A stretch of DNA of 64,000 nucleotides. Source: Pusillimonas sp. UBA3987. GTDB lineage: Bacteria; Pseudomonadota; Gammaproteobacteria; Burkholderiales; Burkholderiaceae_B. Where the stretch lies: NCBI GenBank assembly GCA_002384935.1, contig DGCD01000003.1, positions 1-64,000 on the forward strand, read 5' to 3'. Below the pieces are notes generated by a model. The model was not told where the DNA came from. It did no database searches and saw only the letters and a list, made by a program, of their open reading frames with translations. The position numbers and the translations under genes were made by a program. Below, one piece after another: positions 32,375-41,677 of this stretch (within the stretch, counting starts at the first letter, position 1; the number at the start of each line of letters is the position of its first letter).

Positions 32375-33984
32375 GTCGTCTGATTATTTTCCGGATTGCT
32401 TGTTCGGCTTTGGCTTATTTGTTTGTGATATCAAGCCTGACAGGTTGTGCGCTTGGCGATGCGATTCAAAAAGTCACGTTGTCGGCCGCTGAAACCGACA
32501 AGCGGGTAACCGCAAGCCATGACACATTTGCGCAAATCCTTGGTAGCCCCAAGCTGCGCGAGCAAGCTCAGAATGTGAATCGCCCGTGGCTGGCCGGTCG
32601 CTCCTTGCCCCTGGCGCGCGAAGTGACCTTGCCGGTCGCGTTGCGCAGTCATGTCAGAACGACACTGCTGTTTTCCGATGGCCCGGTCGCGTTAACAAGC
32701 GTGGCGCAGCGTATTACCAAAGCCACGGGGATTCCGGTCTATGTTCATCCTGAGGCCTTGTTGCCGAATGATCTGTTTACCCAGCGCCTGGGTGACGATA
32801 TTGGTGCAAGGGCTGGCCTGGTTCCTGCGCGGCAAACTGTCAGCTTGTCGGGGGAGTCAGAGTCTCTGGCCCGAATCCTTGACCGTGTCGCGGCTGCGCT
32901 TGGTGTTTATTGGCGATACAAACATGAGCGGATTGAGTTTTATCGGACCGAAACGCGGGTTTTTAATGTTCGCGCCTTAACGCTGGCGGTTCAGGCACAG
33001 GCGGCCCTGGGCGCCGGGCGGCAATCCGGCGACAGCGGTTTTGCCAGCAGTTCGCGTACAGAGCTGAACAGCGACGCGGTCGGAGTAATGGAGGTTGTTA
33101 AGGCGCGCATCGAGCCATTCCTGACCAAGGCGGGTATCGCGGTAGCGCAAGAAGGGGCGAGCGCGCTGGTGGTGGTGACCGATACGCCTGAAGTTCTTCA
33201 GCAGATCGCAGGTTATCTTGAAAAGGAAAACCGGGCGCTGACACGTCGCGTAAGACTTATTTTTGAAGAGATTACGTTAATGACCACCGAGGCGGTAGAG
33301 GCCGGTGTCGACTGGAATATTGTTTTCTCCAGTGCCCGAGTAGCGGCCGCTGCCGCGGCGCCCGGCGCCATTGCCGCTGATATGGCCCAGTTAGGACTGG
33401 GCATTCGTAAAGGTCCGTTTAATGGTAGCGAAGCAATTGTGAGCGCCTTGGGGAAAGTGGGCAAGGTGGTTCGGCGCAGCAGTGTGCCGGTTCTTACCCT
33501 GAACAGGCGTCCGGTGACGCATGCCGTGCGTACGACCTTTTCCTACATCGACAAAGTCGAAAGTTCCGTAACCGGCAATTACCTCGATGCATCCTTGCCA
33601 ACGGTATCAATCAGTCAAAAAGAAGAGACGGTAGGTTCGTTGCTGACTTTGGTGCCCGATGCGCAAGAGGACGGCCAGATTCTGTTGTCATTGGCTTATG
33701 ACAACACGGTTGCCCAGCCACTCAAGTCCGTGACTTTTGGTGATGCAAGTAATCCATTGCAGCTGCAGCAGGTCACGATTGACGGTAACGGAACAGTTCA
33801 GCAGTTGGCGTTGCAGCCGGGGCAGCCTGTATTGGTTTCCGGTTTCGACCGTACGCAAGAGAGCGCAGATTTGCGTCGTCTTAACCCCGGCATGCCTTTG
33901 ATATTGGGGGGCACCGACAAGGCATCCCAGCAGCGGCTTAAAACCGTCATCGTGATTACGGCACAGGTTGAAGAGGGGTTTTAG
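32371..33984 (+). CDS. pilN: Type IVb pilus secretin, lipoprotein (PilN/BfpB type)
   Basis: A 537-residue secretin that forms the outer-membrane channel for the pilus. The lipobox is SLTGC (Cys about 26). The N-terminal region holds secretin N-domains; the C-terminal secretin core includes RRVRLIFEEITLMTTEA, VPVLTLNRRPVTHAVRTTFSY and GSLLTLVPDAQEDGQILLSL. A lipidated secretin is typical of R64 PilN, BfpB and TcpC, which need no separate pilotin. It overlaps pilL by four bases. Confidence 0.88.
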   Translation: MSRLIIFRIACSALAYLFVISSLTGCALGDAIQKVTLSAAETDKRVTASHDTFAQILGSPKLREQAQNVNRPWLAGRSLPLAREVTLPVALRSHVRTTLLFSDGPVALTSVAQRITKATGIPVYVHPEALLPNDLFTQRLGDDIGARAGLVPARQTVSLSGESESLARILDRVAAALGVYWRYKHERIEFYRTETRVFNVRALTLAVQAQAALGAGRQSGDSGFASSSRTELNSDAVGVMEVVKARIEPFLTKAGIAVAQEGASALVVVTDTPEVLQQIAGYLEKENRALTRRVRLIFEEITLMTTEAVEAGVDWNIVFSSARVAAAAAAPGAIAADMAQLGLGIRKGPFNGSEAIVSALGKVGKVVRRSSVPVLTLNRRPVTHAVRTTFSYIDKVESSVTGNYLDASLPTVSISQKEETVGSLLTLVPDAQEDGQILLSLAYDNTVAQPLKSVTFGDASNPLQLQQVTIDGNGTVQQLALQPGQPVLVSGFDRTQESADLRRLNPGMPLILGGTDKASQQRLKTVIVITAQVEEGF

Positions 33985-33992
33985 GTGGCGCG

Positions 33993-35297
33993 ATGAAAGA
34001 GTCTTTTCTTAAGTCGGTTTCAGGTGAAACGCTGGTGTTCGGGCTGGAGTGGTTGCCATTGATTGAGTCGGTGGGCGTTCGGGAGGCCCGGCGCAGGGCC
34101 CGCCATTACCGGGCCACGCATTTTGTATTGGCTTCTGATAAGGCAGGTGCGGTCGGGTTGGCCAATATTCAGCGGGGAAGGGTACCGGACACGAATAAAA
34201 CAATGGCCTTCTCAGCGGCCCAAATTTTAGCCGTCTTATATCAAAGAGGCACATGGGGGATGTGTTTGAACCTTGAGCCTGATTGCTGGTGGCTGGTTGC
34301 AATTCATGAAGGGGTGGTTGTGATGCGCACCGATATTCTTGCCGCCAGTCCCGCGTCATTCGATTCTGTTATATCAGAATTGCGTCGCGCCTATCCCGCG
34401 ATGTCGTATTTACAATCGGGGCGCGATAACAGCGCCCCCACGCTTGGCGATCTGGTGCAACGTGCCGGACCAACCAGTATGTTGCAGGAGCGACGACGGG
34501 GCTGGACGCGAGCGTGGGCCTGGATGTTTGCCGTAGCGGCAGTCACGGTTTCGGGTTTCGTCATTTTTGCAATTGAAAGCGGGTCCGGAAAAACGCCGGA
34601 CTCAGTTCCAACGGCAACCACACAGCAACTCGACGGACGCTGGCGTGCGGCTCAGCAGGAGGCATTGAACAAGGTTGTTGTGCATGGTGTCCAGGGAACG
34701 CAGCGGTTGCTGGATGCGCTCTACGCAGTGGCGGTGTCACCTGCGGGATGGCGGTTAACACAGGTTGAGTGCCGGCCGGGCCCGCGTACCTGGGACTGCG
34801 CCGCACAGTTTAGTCGTCGCCATCCCGCAACTGACAATCAGGCGCTTGAGTCTGCGCTGCCTGCCTCCTGGAAATTGCATGCGATCAATCTCGACCAAGC
34901 GCAGGCGACCTGGTCCGTTCCTTATGTCGGGCTGACATTGGCTCAGGTTCAAATGCCGACCGAGACGCAAAACAATAAAACCTGGTTGGGTATTTTGCAA
35001 CGTTCGAGCATTGCATTCGACCGCATCACCTGGGGTGAAGCCAGGCCTTTGGCGGTAACGGCGCCTGCCGATATACAGGGTCGCTCATTGCCTCGGCCCA
35101 AGGGGCTTGCGGCTTATCAAGCACGATCTTTGCAAGTGTCCGGGCCTTTACGTTCGTATGTATTGTTACTGGCCGATTTTCATGCGATCCGCTGGTCTCG
35201 GGCGCGCCTGTCCCTTAAAGATAAATTGACTCCGGGCGTGCGCACAAGTCAATTGGGTCTGTTACTCGAAGGAGAGTTTCATGAGCGCATTGAGTGA
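33993..35297 (+). CDS. pilO2: Type IVb pilus inner-membrane protein PilO2
   Basis: A 434-residue bitopic membrane protein. The N-terminal 170 residues are cytoplasmic in prediction, followed by one transmembrane helix (AWMFAVAAVTVSGFVIFAI, about 177-195) and a periplasmic domain of about 240 residues. This layout and the position between secretin and PilP fit PilO2 of R64-type pili, an inner-membrane assembly platform subunit. Sequence identity to known PilO2 could not be measured, so the assignment rests on layout and context. It overlaps pilP by 17 bases. Confidence 0.75.
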   Translation: MKESFLKSVSGETLVFGLEWLPLIESVGVREARRRARHYRATHFVLASDKAGAVGLANIQRGRVPDTNKTMAFSAAQILAVLYQRGTWGMCLNLEPDCWWLVAIHEGVVVMRTDILAASPASFDSVISELRRAYPAMSYLQSGRDNSAPTLGDLVQRAGPTSMLQERRRGWTRAWAWMFAVAAVTVSGFVIFAIESGSGKTPDSVPTATTQQLDGRWRAAQQEALNKVVVHGVQGTQRLLDALYAVAVSPAGWRLTQVECRPGPRTWDCAAQFSRRHPATDNQALESALPASWKLHAINLDQAQATWSVPYVGLTLAQVQMPTETQNNKTWLGILQRSSIAFDRITWGEARPLAVTAPADIQGRSLPRPKGLAAYQARSLQVSGPLRSYVLLLADFHAIRWSRARLSLKDKLTPGVRTSQLGLLLEGEFHERIE

Positions 35298-35847
35298 GTT
35301 GTTTGGGGCCGGATTCCTGAAACGCGGCTTTTCGATCATGCTGGCGTCGCTGGCTTTGTGGAATGGCTGGGCCGGGGTAAACGCAACTGAAGTCGATATG
35401 GGTCGTCGCGTCGTGTCTGATCCGGTGGCGAACCATCCCGTTGTAACCGATATGCCCGCTGCGGGGGACGCATTAACGGACGAGTTGGTCTCCGTGCGTG
35501 CGCTGATGAGAATGGAAATGGCGCTGGCTCTGGATCAGGCACGGCGACAGTCGGAACGTTTGAAAAAAAGAAATAACATGCGTGTTGGTGAGTCAGCCCG
35601 GCTCGAGCTGCCACCGTCCGAGTTGCGCATGACGGCGCTTTATGGAACCGGCCGCAATTTGGTGGCGGAAGTTCAAACGGGTGTTAGGACGCTGACTTAC
35701 ATCAATGGAAAGGCCTGGCCGGTGGGAGTGACATCGGGCGAAACTGTCTATCGCCTGATTGGGATAAAGGGCCGATGCCTGACCCTGGCACGGCAGGGGA
35801 AAACGCAGCGGGTCTGCATGGATGCCAATGTTGGAGGTGAGCCATGA
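35281..35847 (+). CDS. pilP: Type IVb pilus biogenesis protein PilP
   Basis: A 188-residue exported protein. A hydrophobic signal (FSIMLASLALWNGWAG) ends near residue 37 with a likely cleavage at V-N-A. A helical stretch (MRMEMALALDQARRQSERLK) precedes a compact C-terminal beta domain with GTGRNLVAEVQT and VGVTSGETVYRLIGIKGRC, similar to PilP/SctW-like pilus proteins that bridge the inner membrane and secretin. A GGAGAG ribosome site lies within the end of pilO2. Overlaps pilQ by four bases. Confidence 0.75.
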   Translation: MSALSELFGAGFLKRGFSIMLASLALWNGWAGVNATEVDMGRRVVSDPVANHPVVTDMPAAGDALTDELVSVRALMRMEMALALDQARRQSERLKKRNNMRVGESARLELPPSELRMTALYGTGRNLVAEVQTGVRTLTYINGKAWPVGVTSGETVYRLIGIKGRCLTLARQGKTQRVCMDANVGGEP

Positions 35848-37544
35848 GTCCGTTTCTGCGCGCCAGGCGACGAGTGGCCGGCCCGGCTGATTTCGGGGTT
35901 TCGGAGCCGCTTGCCGGTTTCAGGCGCTTCGATGCAAGCAGGGCAATTGAGTTACCGAATTTTGATGCGCTTAGAGCCTTGTCGCCAGCGCTTGTAAGAA
36001 CGTTGGTAAAAGACCTTGAGGTTGACGCCTTGGCCAGTCGCGTGTGTCCGGTGCTGTGTGCTGACAACCGGGTCGTCTTGCTGGCATTGGCAGCCGACGT
36101 GGCAGGAGACCAGGCCGATGAGTTGGTGCGGCGTTTAAGTACGAGTGGCTATGAGCTGGCCGAGCCGCAGCGCTATGTGGTGTCCGCCACCATGTTAATG
36201 GCGATTGCGCGGGGTCAGGCCCTGGGTACAGTCGCAGCGTCCGGCAGCGCCATGGAAGGTATGCAACACACCACCACGTTGGCCGCCGCGTTTCAGGACA
36301 TGATCGAGTGGGGAGTAGACAACCAGGCCAGTGACGTTCATATCAATATCTTCCTGGATGCGCCGGAGTCGGAGGTTCGCTTCACGATTGCCGGCCGCTA
36401 TGTGATGCCGGGGCGCTTCTGCGGAATATCAACGGCAAATCTCATGGATATGGTCTCTGTCGCCTGGATGGACATTCGAGCCGGCAATGGCGCTGTATTT
36501 GATCCGCTGGCCGAACAACAGGGTGCCATGAGTCGTGTGGTCGGGGGACGCCAGGTGTTGTTGCGATGGGCTTCAATGGCGGCCGAGCGGGGGCCCAGTA
36601 TTTGTTTGCGTTTGTTGTTGCGCGATCAGATTGCCCCCCAAAACAGTTTGTTGAGCCTGGGCTATCTGCCCGATCAGGTCAATCAGATAGAGCGCGCCGC
36701 CACATCCGAAGGGGGAACCATTCTGTTTGCTGGAAGTGTGGGGGCCGGCAAGTCGACCACCCTGGCGACGTTAATGGCAGCAATTCCTGCGTATCGTAAA
36801 GTCATGACGCTTGAAGATCCCGTTGAGTATCTAATCCCTCGAGCAGTTCAGAACACCATTGCGCGCGATGTCGATACGTTGTCGGGTAGTCTTTTTGCTA
36901 CGAAGTTAATGGCATTGAAGCGCTCTGCCATGACCGACGTGCTGTTGGGCGAAATCCGTGATTCGGAAACAGGCCAGGCGTTTGTGGACTTGGCGGGTTC
37001 AGGCATCAGTGTTTACAGCACGACTCATGCCGCGTCGGCTTTGCTTGCCGGAGAGCGGCTGGCATCGGCTTCGATCGGGGTGCCACGCGACTTTCTGGCT
37101 ACCCCGGGCTTAATGAAAATGATCGTTTATCAGGTTTTGTTGCCAACGCTGTGTGGCGAGTGCGCATTGCCTGCTGCGTCATCAAATAGCCCGCCAGCTG
37201 TCATGCTTGATTTGATCGAGCTCTTGTTTGACGGGGATGTGAGCACATTAAGGTTCAGGAATCCACTTGGATGCGCTGCTTGTCGTAATCGTTATGTGCC
37301 TGATCTATCCGGCTATGCAGGGCGTACCGTGGCGGCACATTGCCTGGAGCCGGCACTGGTGCCGGGTTACTACAAGGCATTGAGATCTGCAAACTACAGT
37401 GTCCTGCAAACAGACCCGGATGATAGTGCTTTCGCTGTCGCCATGAAGAAAGCATTTGAGGGAACGGTCGATCCTCGTGACATTGAAACTCGTTTTCATG
37501 CATTCGAGACGGAACGCCGATTGCGGCAGGCGCGGGGAGTGTAG
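35844..37544 (+). CDS. pilQ: Type IVb pilus assembly ATPase PilQ (GspE/PulE family)
   Basis: A 566-residue secretion ATPase. Walker A is GSVGAGKST (about 297-305, K303), the Asp box is MTLEDPVEY, Walker B lies in DVLLGEIRDSETGQ and the His box in YSTTHAASAL. Four cysteines in LCGECALP and LGCAACRNR form a zinc-binding pair as in GspE/PilB. It powers pilus extension. No PilT-like retraction ATPase is in the operon, as in other R64/TCP-type clusters. It lies three bases before pilR. Confidence 0.92.
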   Translation: MSPFLRARRRVAGPADFGVSEPLAGFRRFDASRAIELPNFDALRALSPALVRTLVKDLEVDALASRVCPVLCADNRVVLLALAADVAGDQADELVRRLSTSGYELAEPQRYVVSATMLMAIARGQALGTVAASGSAMEGMQHTTTLAAAFQDMIEWGVDNQASDVHINIFLDAPESEVRFTIAGRYVMPGRFCGISTANLMDMVSVAWMDIRAGNGAVFDPLAEQQGAMSRVVGGRQVLLRWASMAAERGPSICLRLLLRDQIAPQNSLLSLGYLPDQVNQIERAATSEGGTILFAGSVGAGKSTTLATLMAAIPAYRKVMTLEDPVEYLIPRAVQNTIARDVDTLSGSLFATKLMALKRSAMTDVLLGEIRDSETGQAFVDLAGSGISVYSTTHAASALLAGERLASASIGVPRDFLATPGLMKMIVYQVLLPTLCGECALPAASSNSPPAVMLDLIELLFDGDVSTLRFRNPLGCAACRNRYVPDLSGYAGRTVAAHCLEPALVPGYYKALRSANYSVLQTDPDDSAFAVAMKKAFEGTVDPRDIETRFHAFETERRLRQARGV

Positions 37545-37547
37545 GCC

Positions 37548-38651
37548 ATGAGGCTGGCATATAACGGTTTGTTGAAGTTCATGGCCTGGCGCTTTCTTGG
37601 GCAGCGTGCTGACTATTACGAGTATTTGTCGTGTCTTTTAACAGGAGCACAAGGGCGTGTCACGCTTAAAGAAATTTTTGAGCGCGATGCGGACCGTTAC
37701 GGTTCGAGAACAGCGCGAGGCTGTTTGTCGGCTTATTGGGCGCGGCGATATCAACTTACCGGGGGGGATGTCTCGGAGACCTGGCGGCTGCATTTCCCTG
37801 CATCGGAGTGCGTCGTGATACGGGCAGCGCAGCGATCCGGCAATCAGCCATTGGTTAAAAGTCTGCATGATTTGGCGCACGCCTGCCGTTTAATCAACTC
37901 AGCACGCAACATGATGTGGAGCGGCTTGCTGCCCGCCTTGATTGCCGTGTTGGTCCTGCTGGGTATGACGATCGCCATGCCATTGTTCACTGCGCCGAGG
38001 TTGCAACAGGTTTTCAGTAATCTGCCACCAGAGTACTACGGGTCAACTGCGGGGACCCTGTTTGCCTTTGCCGGGCATATAGCGCAGTTCTGGTGGCTGG
38101 TGCCGCTTGTTCTGAGCCTTATCGTGTGGCTTGTTCTCTGGTCTTTTTCGAATCTGGTTGGTGCGTTTCGGGCCTTGCTGGACGCCAGTTTGTTATGGCG
38201 CTTTTACCGTTTGGTGCAAACCATGCGTTTTCTGGCGGTGCTCGTCGTGCTGCTCGAGGCTGGCGGGAAGGGCTCCGTGCAATTACGTACTGCCCTTGAG
38301 GCACTAAGAACGGGCTCAACACGCTGGATGGAAGACCATTTGTGCCGGATGCTGGCACGGATTGATGCGGGGGTGGTGGGCGTCCGATCACTTGACACGG
38401 GGCTTCTCGACCAGGATTTGATTTGGTATCTGGAAGACATGACGATGGCGCGCAGCCTCGCTGAGGCTTTGGTGTTGACGCGAACAAGACTGGAACAGCA
38501 AATGCTGGGAACCGTTCGTCTTCAGGTTGCGGGTTTGCGTTGGTCGGTGCTGTTGACCTGCGCAATAGGGTTGCTGGCCCTCGGGATTTGGCATTACGCG
38601 GCAATTGACGATTTACGCAGGGCTTTGATGGTTTATTACTCAGCTTATTAG
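37548..38651 (+). CDS. pilR: Type IVb pilus inner-membrane platform protein PilR (GspF/PilC family)
   Basis: A 367-residue polytopic protein of the GspF/PilC family. Three membrane segments are visible: LLPALIAVLVLLGMTIAMPL (about 125-145), FWWLVPLVLSLIVWLVLW (about 185-203) and WSVLLTCAIGLLALGIW near the C-terminus, with cytoplasmic helical repeats between them (including MRFLAVLVVLLEAGGKGSVQ). It should couple the ATPase to pilin polymerisation. It ends 46 bp before pilS, which has its own strong ribosome site. Confidence 0.85.
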   Translation: MRLAYNGLLKFMAWRFLGQRADYYEYLSCLLTGAQGRVTLKEIFERDADRYGSRTARGCLSAYWARRYQLTGGDVSETWRLHFPASECVVIRAAQRSGNQPLVKSLHDLAHACRLINSARNMMWSGLLPALIAVLVLLGMTIAMPLFTAPRLQQVFSNLPPEYYGSTAGTLFAFAGHIAQFWWLVPLVLSLIVWLVLWSFSNLVGAFRALLDASLLWRFYRLVQTMRFLAVLVVLLEAGGKGSVQLRTALEALRTGSTRWMEDHLCRMLARIDAGVVGVRSLDTGLLDQDLIWYLEDMTMARSLAEALVLTRTRLEQQMLGTVRLQVAGLRWSVLLTCAIGLLALGIWHYAAIDDLRRALMVYYSAY

Positions 38652-38697
38652 TTTTTGCAGTGCTTAATTTATTGTCGGTTTTTTCAGGAGTCATTTC

Positions 38698-39306
38698 ATG
38701 TTGAACTCAATCGTTTTTTCTTCGCCTTGGTCGACAGCGGCAACTCAATCGCTTATCGGCACACCGCCGGGTGTCCGGTTTCAGCGTGGTTTTTCTTTGG
38801 TTGAAGTTGCCGTTGTTACGGCGATTGTCTTGCTGCTGGCCATCATCGGTATCCCGGCCATAGGCAATTATCTGGTCGAGAATAAGGTTCCTAAGGTGGG
38901 AGAGGAACTGGCGCGCTTTGTACTGCACACTCAGGTTAATGCCTCCTCGAGTAGTGCCGAGCCCTATAGCGGGATTACCACTGCCAGTTTTGCCAGAATG
39001 GTGAAGGACTCAAGTTTGTTCTCGGTATCAGGCCAGGACGCAGCAACGGTTGTTGCTCATGGCCTGGGTACCGATGGGTTGGTTACTGTACAGGCAGAGG
39101 ATTTGGGGGCGGCGTTTTCGATGTCTCTATCGAATGTCAGTCATGTGGCTTGCCCGTCCATTGCTTCCATCATGCAACGCGTGTCCACGAGCATGACGGT
39201 TGCCGGTGTCACGATCAAAGATTCGTCCACCCCTTATAGCGCCATTTCAACCGAGGCAGAGTGTGAGCATGGCGATGTGAATGATTTTGTGTTTGTCGCG
39301 GGCTAG
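38698..39306 (+). CDS. pilS: Type IVb major pilin PilS
   Basis: A 202-residue prepilin. A long leader of 31 residues ends R-G, with the mature N-terminus F-S-L-V-E (Glu at +5) followed by the hydrophobic helix VAVVTAIVLLLAIIGIPAIG. The long leader is typical of class b pilins. Two cysteines near the C-terminus (HVACPS and EAECEHG) probably form the D-region disulfide. An AGGAG site lies eight bases before the start. Cleavage needs a prepilin peptidase not encoded in the window. Confidence 0.88.
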   Translation: MLNSIVFSSPWSTAATQSLIGTPPGVRFQRGFSLVEVAVVTAIVLLLAIIGIPAIGNYLVENKVPKVGEELARFVLHTQVNASSSSAEPYSGITTASFARMVKDSSLFSVSGQDAATVVAHGLGTDGLVTVQAEDLGAAFSMSLSNVSHVACPSIASIMQRVSTSMTVAGVTIKDSSTPYSAISTEAECEHGDVNDFVFVAG

Positions 39307-39310
39307 GCCG

Positions 39311-40342
39311 ATGGTTCGAGGATGGCAGCGTCAGCCTGACCGCCGCGGGTTTGCTCTGCTGGAATTGATTGTGGCGGCCTTGATCTCTACATTATTGGCA
39401 GTCTGGGCGTCGGATATGTGGATTAATCGCATAAACGATTCGGCCGCACAGTCGTTCGCAAGCTGGATGCGGGCCGCCAAAACAGCGGCAGCACATTATT
39501 TGTCTTTGCATGGCTCAACGATCCGCCTGGCTGAAAGTGCCGGTGTGCTGAACTCGGAAGGCTATGCAGACTGGGCGCAGCCAACGGTGCCGGAACTCAT
39601 TAATCAGGCGCTGTTACCGCCAGGGTTCCCGACAAGATTTGCATCGGGACCGGCGTTGGCGCTGCAAATTATTCGCACCGGGGTCTGTCCGGGCCAGGGT
39701 TGCGATTTACAAGCCCTGATATACACAGAGGGACCGCTGGTGCCCAGGATTGGCTCTGATGACTCTGCGTCCATGCAAGCGCAATGGATGCTCGCTGCCC
39801 GCGGTGAAGGAGGGGCTGTATTTCCCACCACGCCGAATCGTATTTCGGGCGCGTTATTTGGTTTCGCGAATCCACCTGTTGCCGGTGCTCCCGTATTGCC
39901 TGTGGGTTCGGTTGCCATGGCCGTGACGGTGGAACAAACTCGGGCAATGGATTTCCTGAAAGTAAAGGATGAGCGCGATCCTCAATTTCAGGCATCACTG
40001 TCGGTTCAGGGCATCATTGCAACCGAAAAGACTCTGCGGGCAATGGATTCATTATGGCTGGGTTATCGGGCCTATGCTCAGGCGCCGTGTCCGGAAGATG
40101 GCCTGGTAGCTCGGGAGAATTTTGGTGGATTGCTTGTGTGTCGGGGAATGCGCTGGGTTTCGGCTGGCGGGGTTGGAGGGGGCGGTTTCTCGGTGAATAG
40201 CCTGACGGGCTGCACTATGGACACCATGAATCCGGTAACCGGCGCCTGCACGTGTCCGACCAGTTATACGGCAGTGCGCATTGCCGATAGCGGCGTTGAT
40301 GCAGGGGCAGGCCGCACGCGGGGTTATATGTGCGTCGGCTAG
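39311..40342 (+). CDS. pilV: PilV-type minor pilin (shufflon-tip family)
   Basis: A 343-residue prepilin-like protein. The cleavage site is RRG-FALLE (Glu at +5), followed by a hydrophobic helix and the segment DMWINRINDSAAQSFASWMR, typical of the constant N-terminal part of PilV. In R64 the PilV C-terminus is switched by a recombinase to alter mating specificity. Here a Gly-rich hinge (GGVGGGGF) precedes a Cys-rich tail (CTMDTMNPVTGACTCP), which looks like such a tip. I see no rci recombinase and no inverted sfx repeats, so this appears as a fixed version. It is the last gene of the pil operon. Confidence 0.78.
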   Translation: MVRGWQRQPDRRGFALLELIVAALISTLLAVWASDMWINRINDSAAQSFASWMRAAKTAAAHYLSLHGSTIRLAESAGVLNSEGYADWAQPTVPELINQALLPPGFPTRFASGPALALQIIRTGVCPGQGCDLQALIYTEGPLVPRIGSDDSASMQAQWMLAARGEGGAVFPTTPNRISGALFGFANPPVAGAPVLPVGSVAMAVTVEQTRAMDFLKVKDERDPQFQASLSVQGIIATEKTLRAMDSLWLGYRAYAQAPCPEDGLVARENFGGLLVCRGMRWVSAGGVGGGGFSVNSLTGCTMDTMNPVTGACTCPTSYTAVRIADSGVDAGAGRTRGYMCVG

Positions 40343-40345
40343 GCA

Positions 40346-40380
40346 TGTCCGGCAAGCAGTTTGTGGCTGCTTGCCGGACA
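40346..40380. terminator. Long hairpin between convergent pilV and puuD
   Basis: Perfect 14-bp arms at 40346-40359 and 40367-40380 with a 7-nt loop, in the 43-bp gap between convergent stops. There is no T run on either strand, so it may act as a weak terminator, a barrier to convergent transcription or an mRNA end stabiliser for both transcripts. Confidence 0.7.
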
Positions 40381-40385
40381 CGCGT

Positions 40386-41645
40386 TTACGGAGTCCAGTT
40401 TGCAATGAAGTCGCGTTCTTCGTCAGTCATTTTGGTCATGTTGGCCAAGGGCATATAGCCACTGGCGACGACCTGCTTGATCAGCGCTGGGTTTGCCAGC
40501 ACTTGCTGTTCGGTTTCCAGGGCAATGCCAGCCGGCGCCGATGCGAACCCGGCCTGGGCGGGTTGCGCCGCATGGCACTGCACGCAGCGGGCTTGCATAA
40601 TTTCCATGACGCTAGCCGTCTGGCCGTTTGTGTCAGTTCCTTTTTCGTTTTCTTCGGTTCCTTTTTCTTCAACTACGCTATTGGTGGCGTTTGTGTTGCT
40701 GGATGAGGGGGGCTTGCTTGCCGGTGCAGCCAGAAAACCAATCACGGCAAGCAAAGCCACGCCGATGACAGGGTAGGCGAGTTTGTTCTGACCCAAGTGC
40801 CGCAATACAAAATACTGCCGAATCGTAGCGCCTGAAAAAATGAACAGGCTCATGATGATCCACGCGTATTGGCTTGTATACGTGAATGAGTAATGGTTAC
40901 TGAGCATGAGGAACACAACGGGCAGCGTGAAGTAGGTGTTGTGCACCGAGCGTTGTTTGCCTCGCTTGCCGTCGAGCGGATTAGGCGCTTCACCTTTTTT
41001 CATTGCGTTGACCATCCGGCGCTGACCTGGAATGATCCAGAAAAACACATTTGCCGACATGGCTGTGGCCATGACCGCGCCGGTCATGAGAAAGGCAGCA
41101 CGCCCCTGGAAGATATGTACGCTAAGGTAAGCGACAACGACCATCATGATCGCCACGCCGATACTGAGTACGCCGTCACGTTCCATATTGGGGCTGACGC
41201 GGCGACAAAGCTGGTCGTACACAACCCAGCCGCCGATCAGGAACAGAATGGCGATCACGTTGACCTGCCAGCCTGATAATTCGCGGACCCATTCCCATGG
41301 GCTGGAGGGGTTGGCCAGATAAAAAGCCGGATTCGACATATACATGATGACGAAAAGGGCAAAACCCGAAATCCACGTGGTGTAGGCCTTCCAGAATGAC
41401 CAGTGTAAGTCTTTTGGCAGTTCGGCCGGGGCGGTCATGTATTTCTGGTTGTGATAGAAACCGCCGCCGTGTACGGCCCACATTTCGCCCAGCACGCCAC
41501 GTTTTTTCACTGCGTCGTCGGTAGGGGTCTTCAGGCTGTTGTCCAGCATGACGAAATAAATGGATTCGCCGATCCAGGCAATGGCGGCAATCACATGTAA
41601 CCAACGCAGCAGTAGATTTCCGAATTCGACCAGGTACGCTTCCAT
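40386..41645 (-). CDS. puuD: Membrane urate oxidase PuuD with cytochrome c domain
   Basis: A 419-residue integral-membrane urate hydroxylase (DUF989). About seven to eight hydrophobic segments lie in the first 305 residues (WLHVIAAIAWIGESIYFVM through LAYPVIGVALLAVIGFLAA). After a Ser/Thr/Glu/Asn-rich linker comes a C-terminal cytochrome c domain with a C-V-Q-C-H haem site and a likely Met ligand in GYMPLANMTKM. Known PuuD oxidises urate to 5-hydroxyisourate and passes electrons to the respiratory chain rather than making H2O2. It follows hiuH by 32 bp on the same strand. Confidence 0.92.
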   Translation of the reverse strand: MEAYLVEFGNLLLRWLHVIAAIAWIGESIYFVMLDNSLKTPTDDAVKKRGVLGEMWAVHGGGFYHNQKYMTAPAELPKDLHWSFWKAYTTWISGFALFVIMYMSNPAFYLANPSSPWEWVRELSGWQVNVIAILFLIGGWVVYDQLCRRVSPNMERDGVLSIGVAIMMVVVAYLSVHIFQGRAAFLMTGAVMATAMSANVFFWIIPGQRRMVNAMKKGEAPNPLDGKRGKQRSVHNTYFTLPVVFLMLSNHYSFTYTSQYAWIIMSLFIFSGATIRQYFVLRHLGQNKLAYPVIGVALLAVIGFLAAPASKPPSSSNTNATNSVVEEKGTEENEKGTDTNGQTASVMEIMQARCVQCHAAQPAQAGFASAPAGIALETEQQVLANPALIKQVVASGYMPLANMTKMTDEERDFIANWTP

Positions 41646-41677
41646 GATTTTTTTCCGAAGTTGGGTAGGGGCGTTTG

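Noticed and set aside
39281..40380. Shufflon segments at the end of pilV
   Set aside because: No inverted sfx-like repeats and no recombinase gene were seen around the C-terminal coding region.
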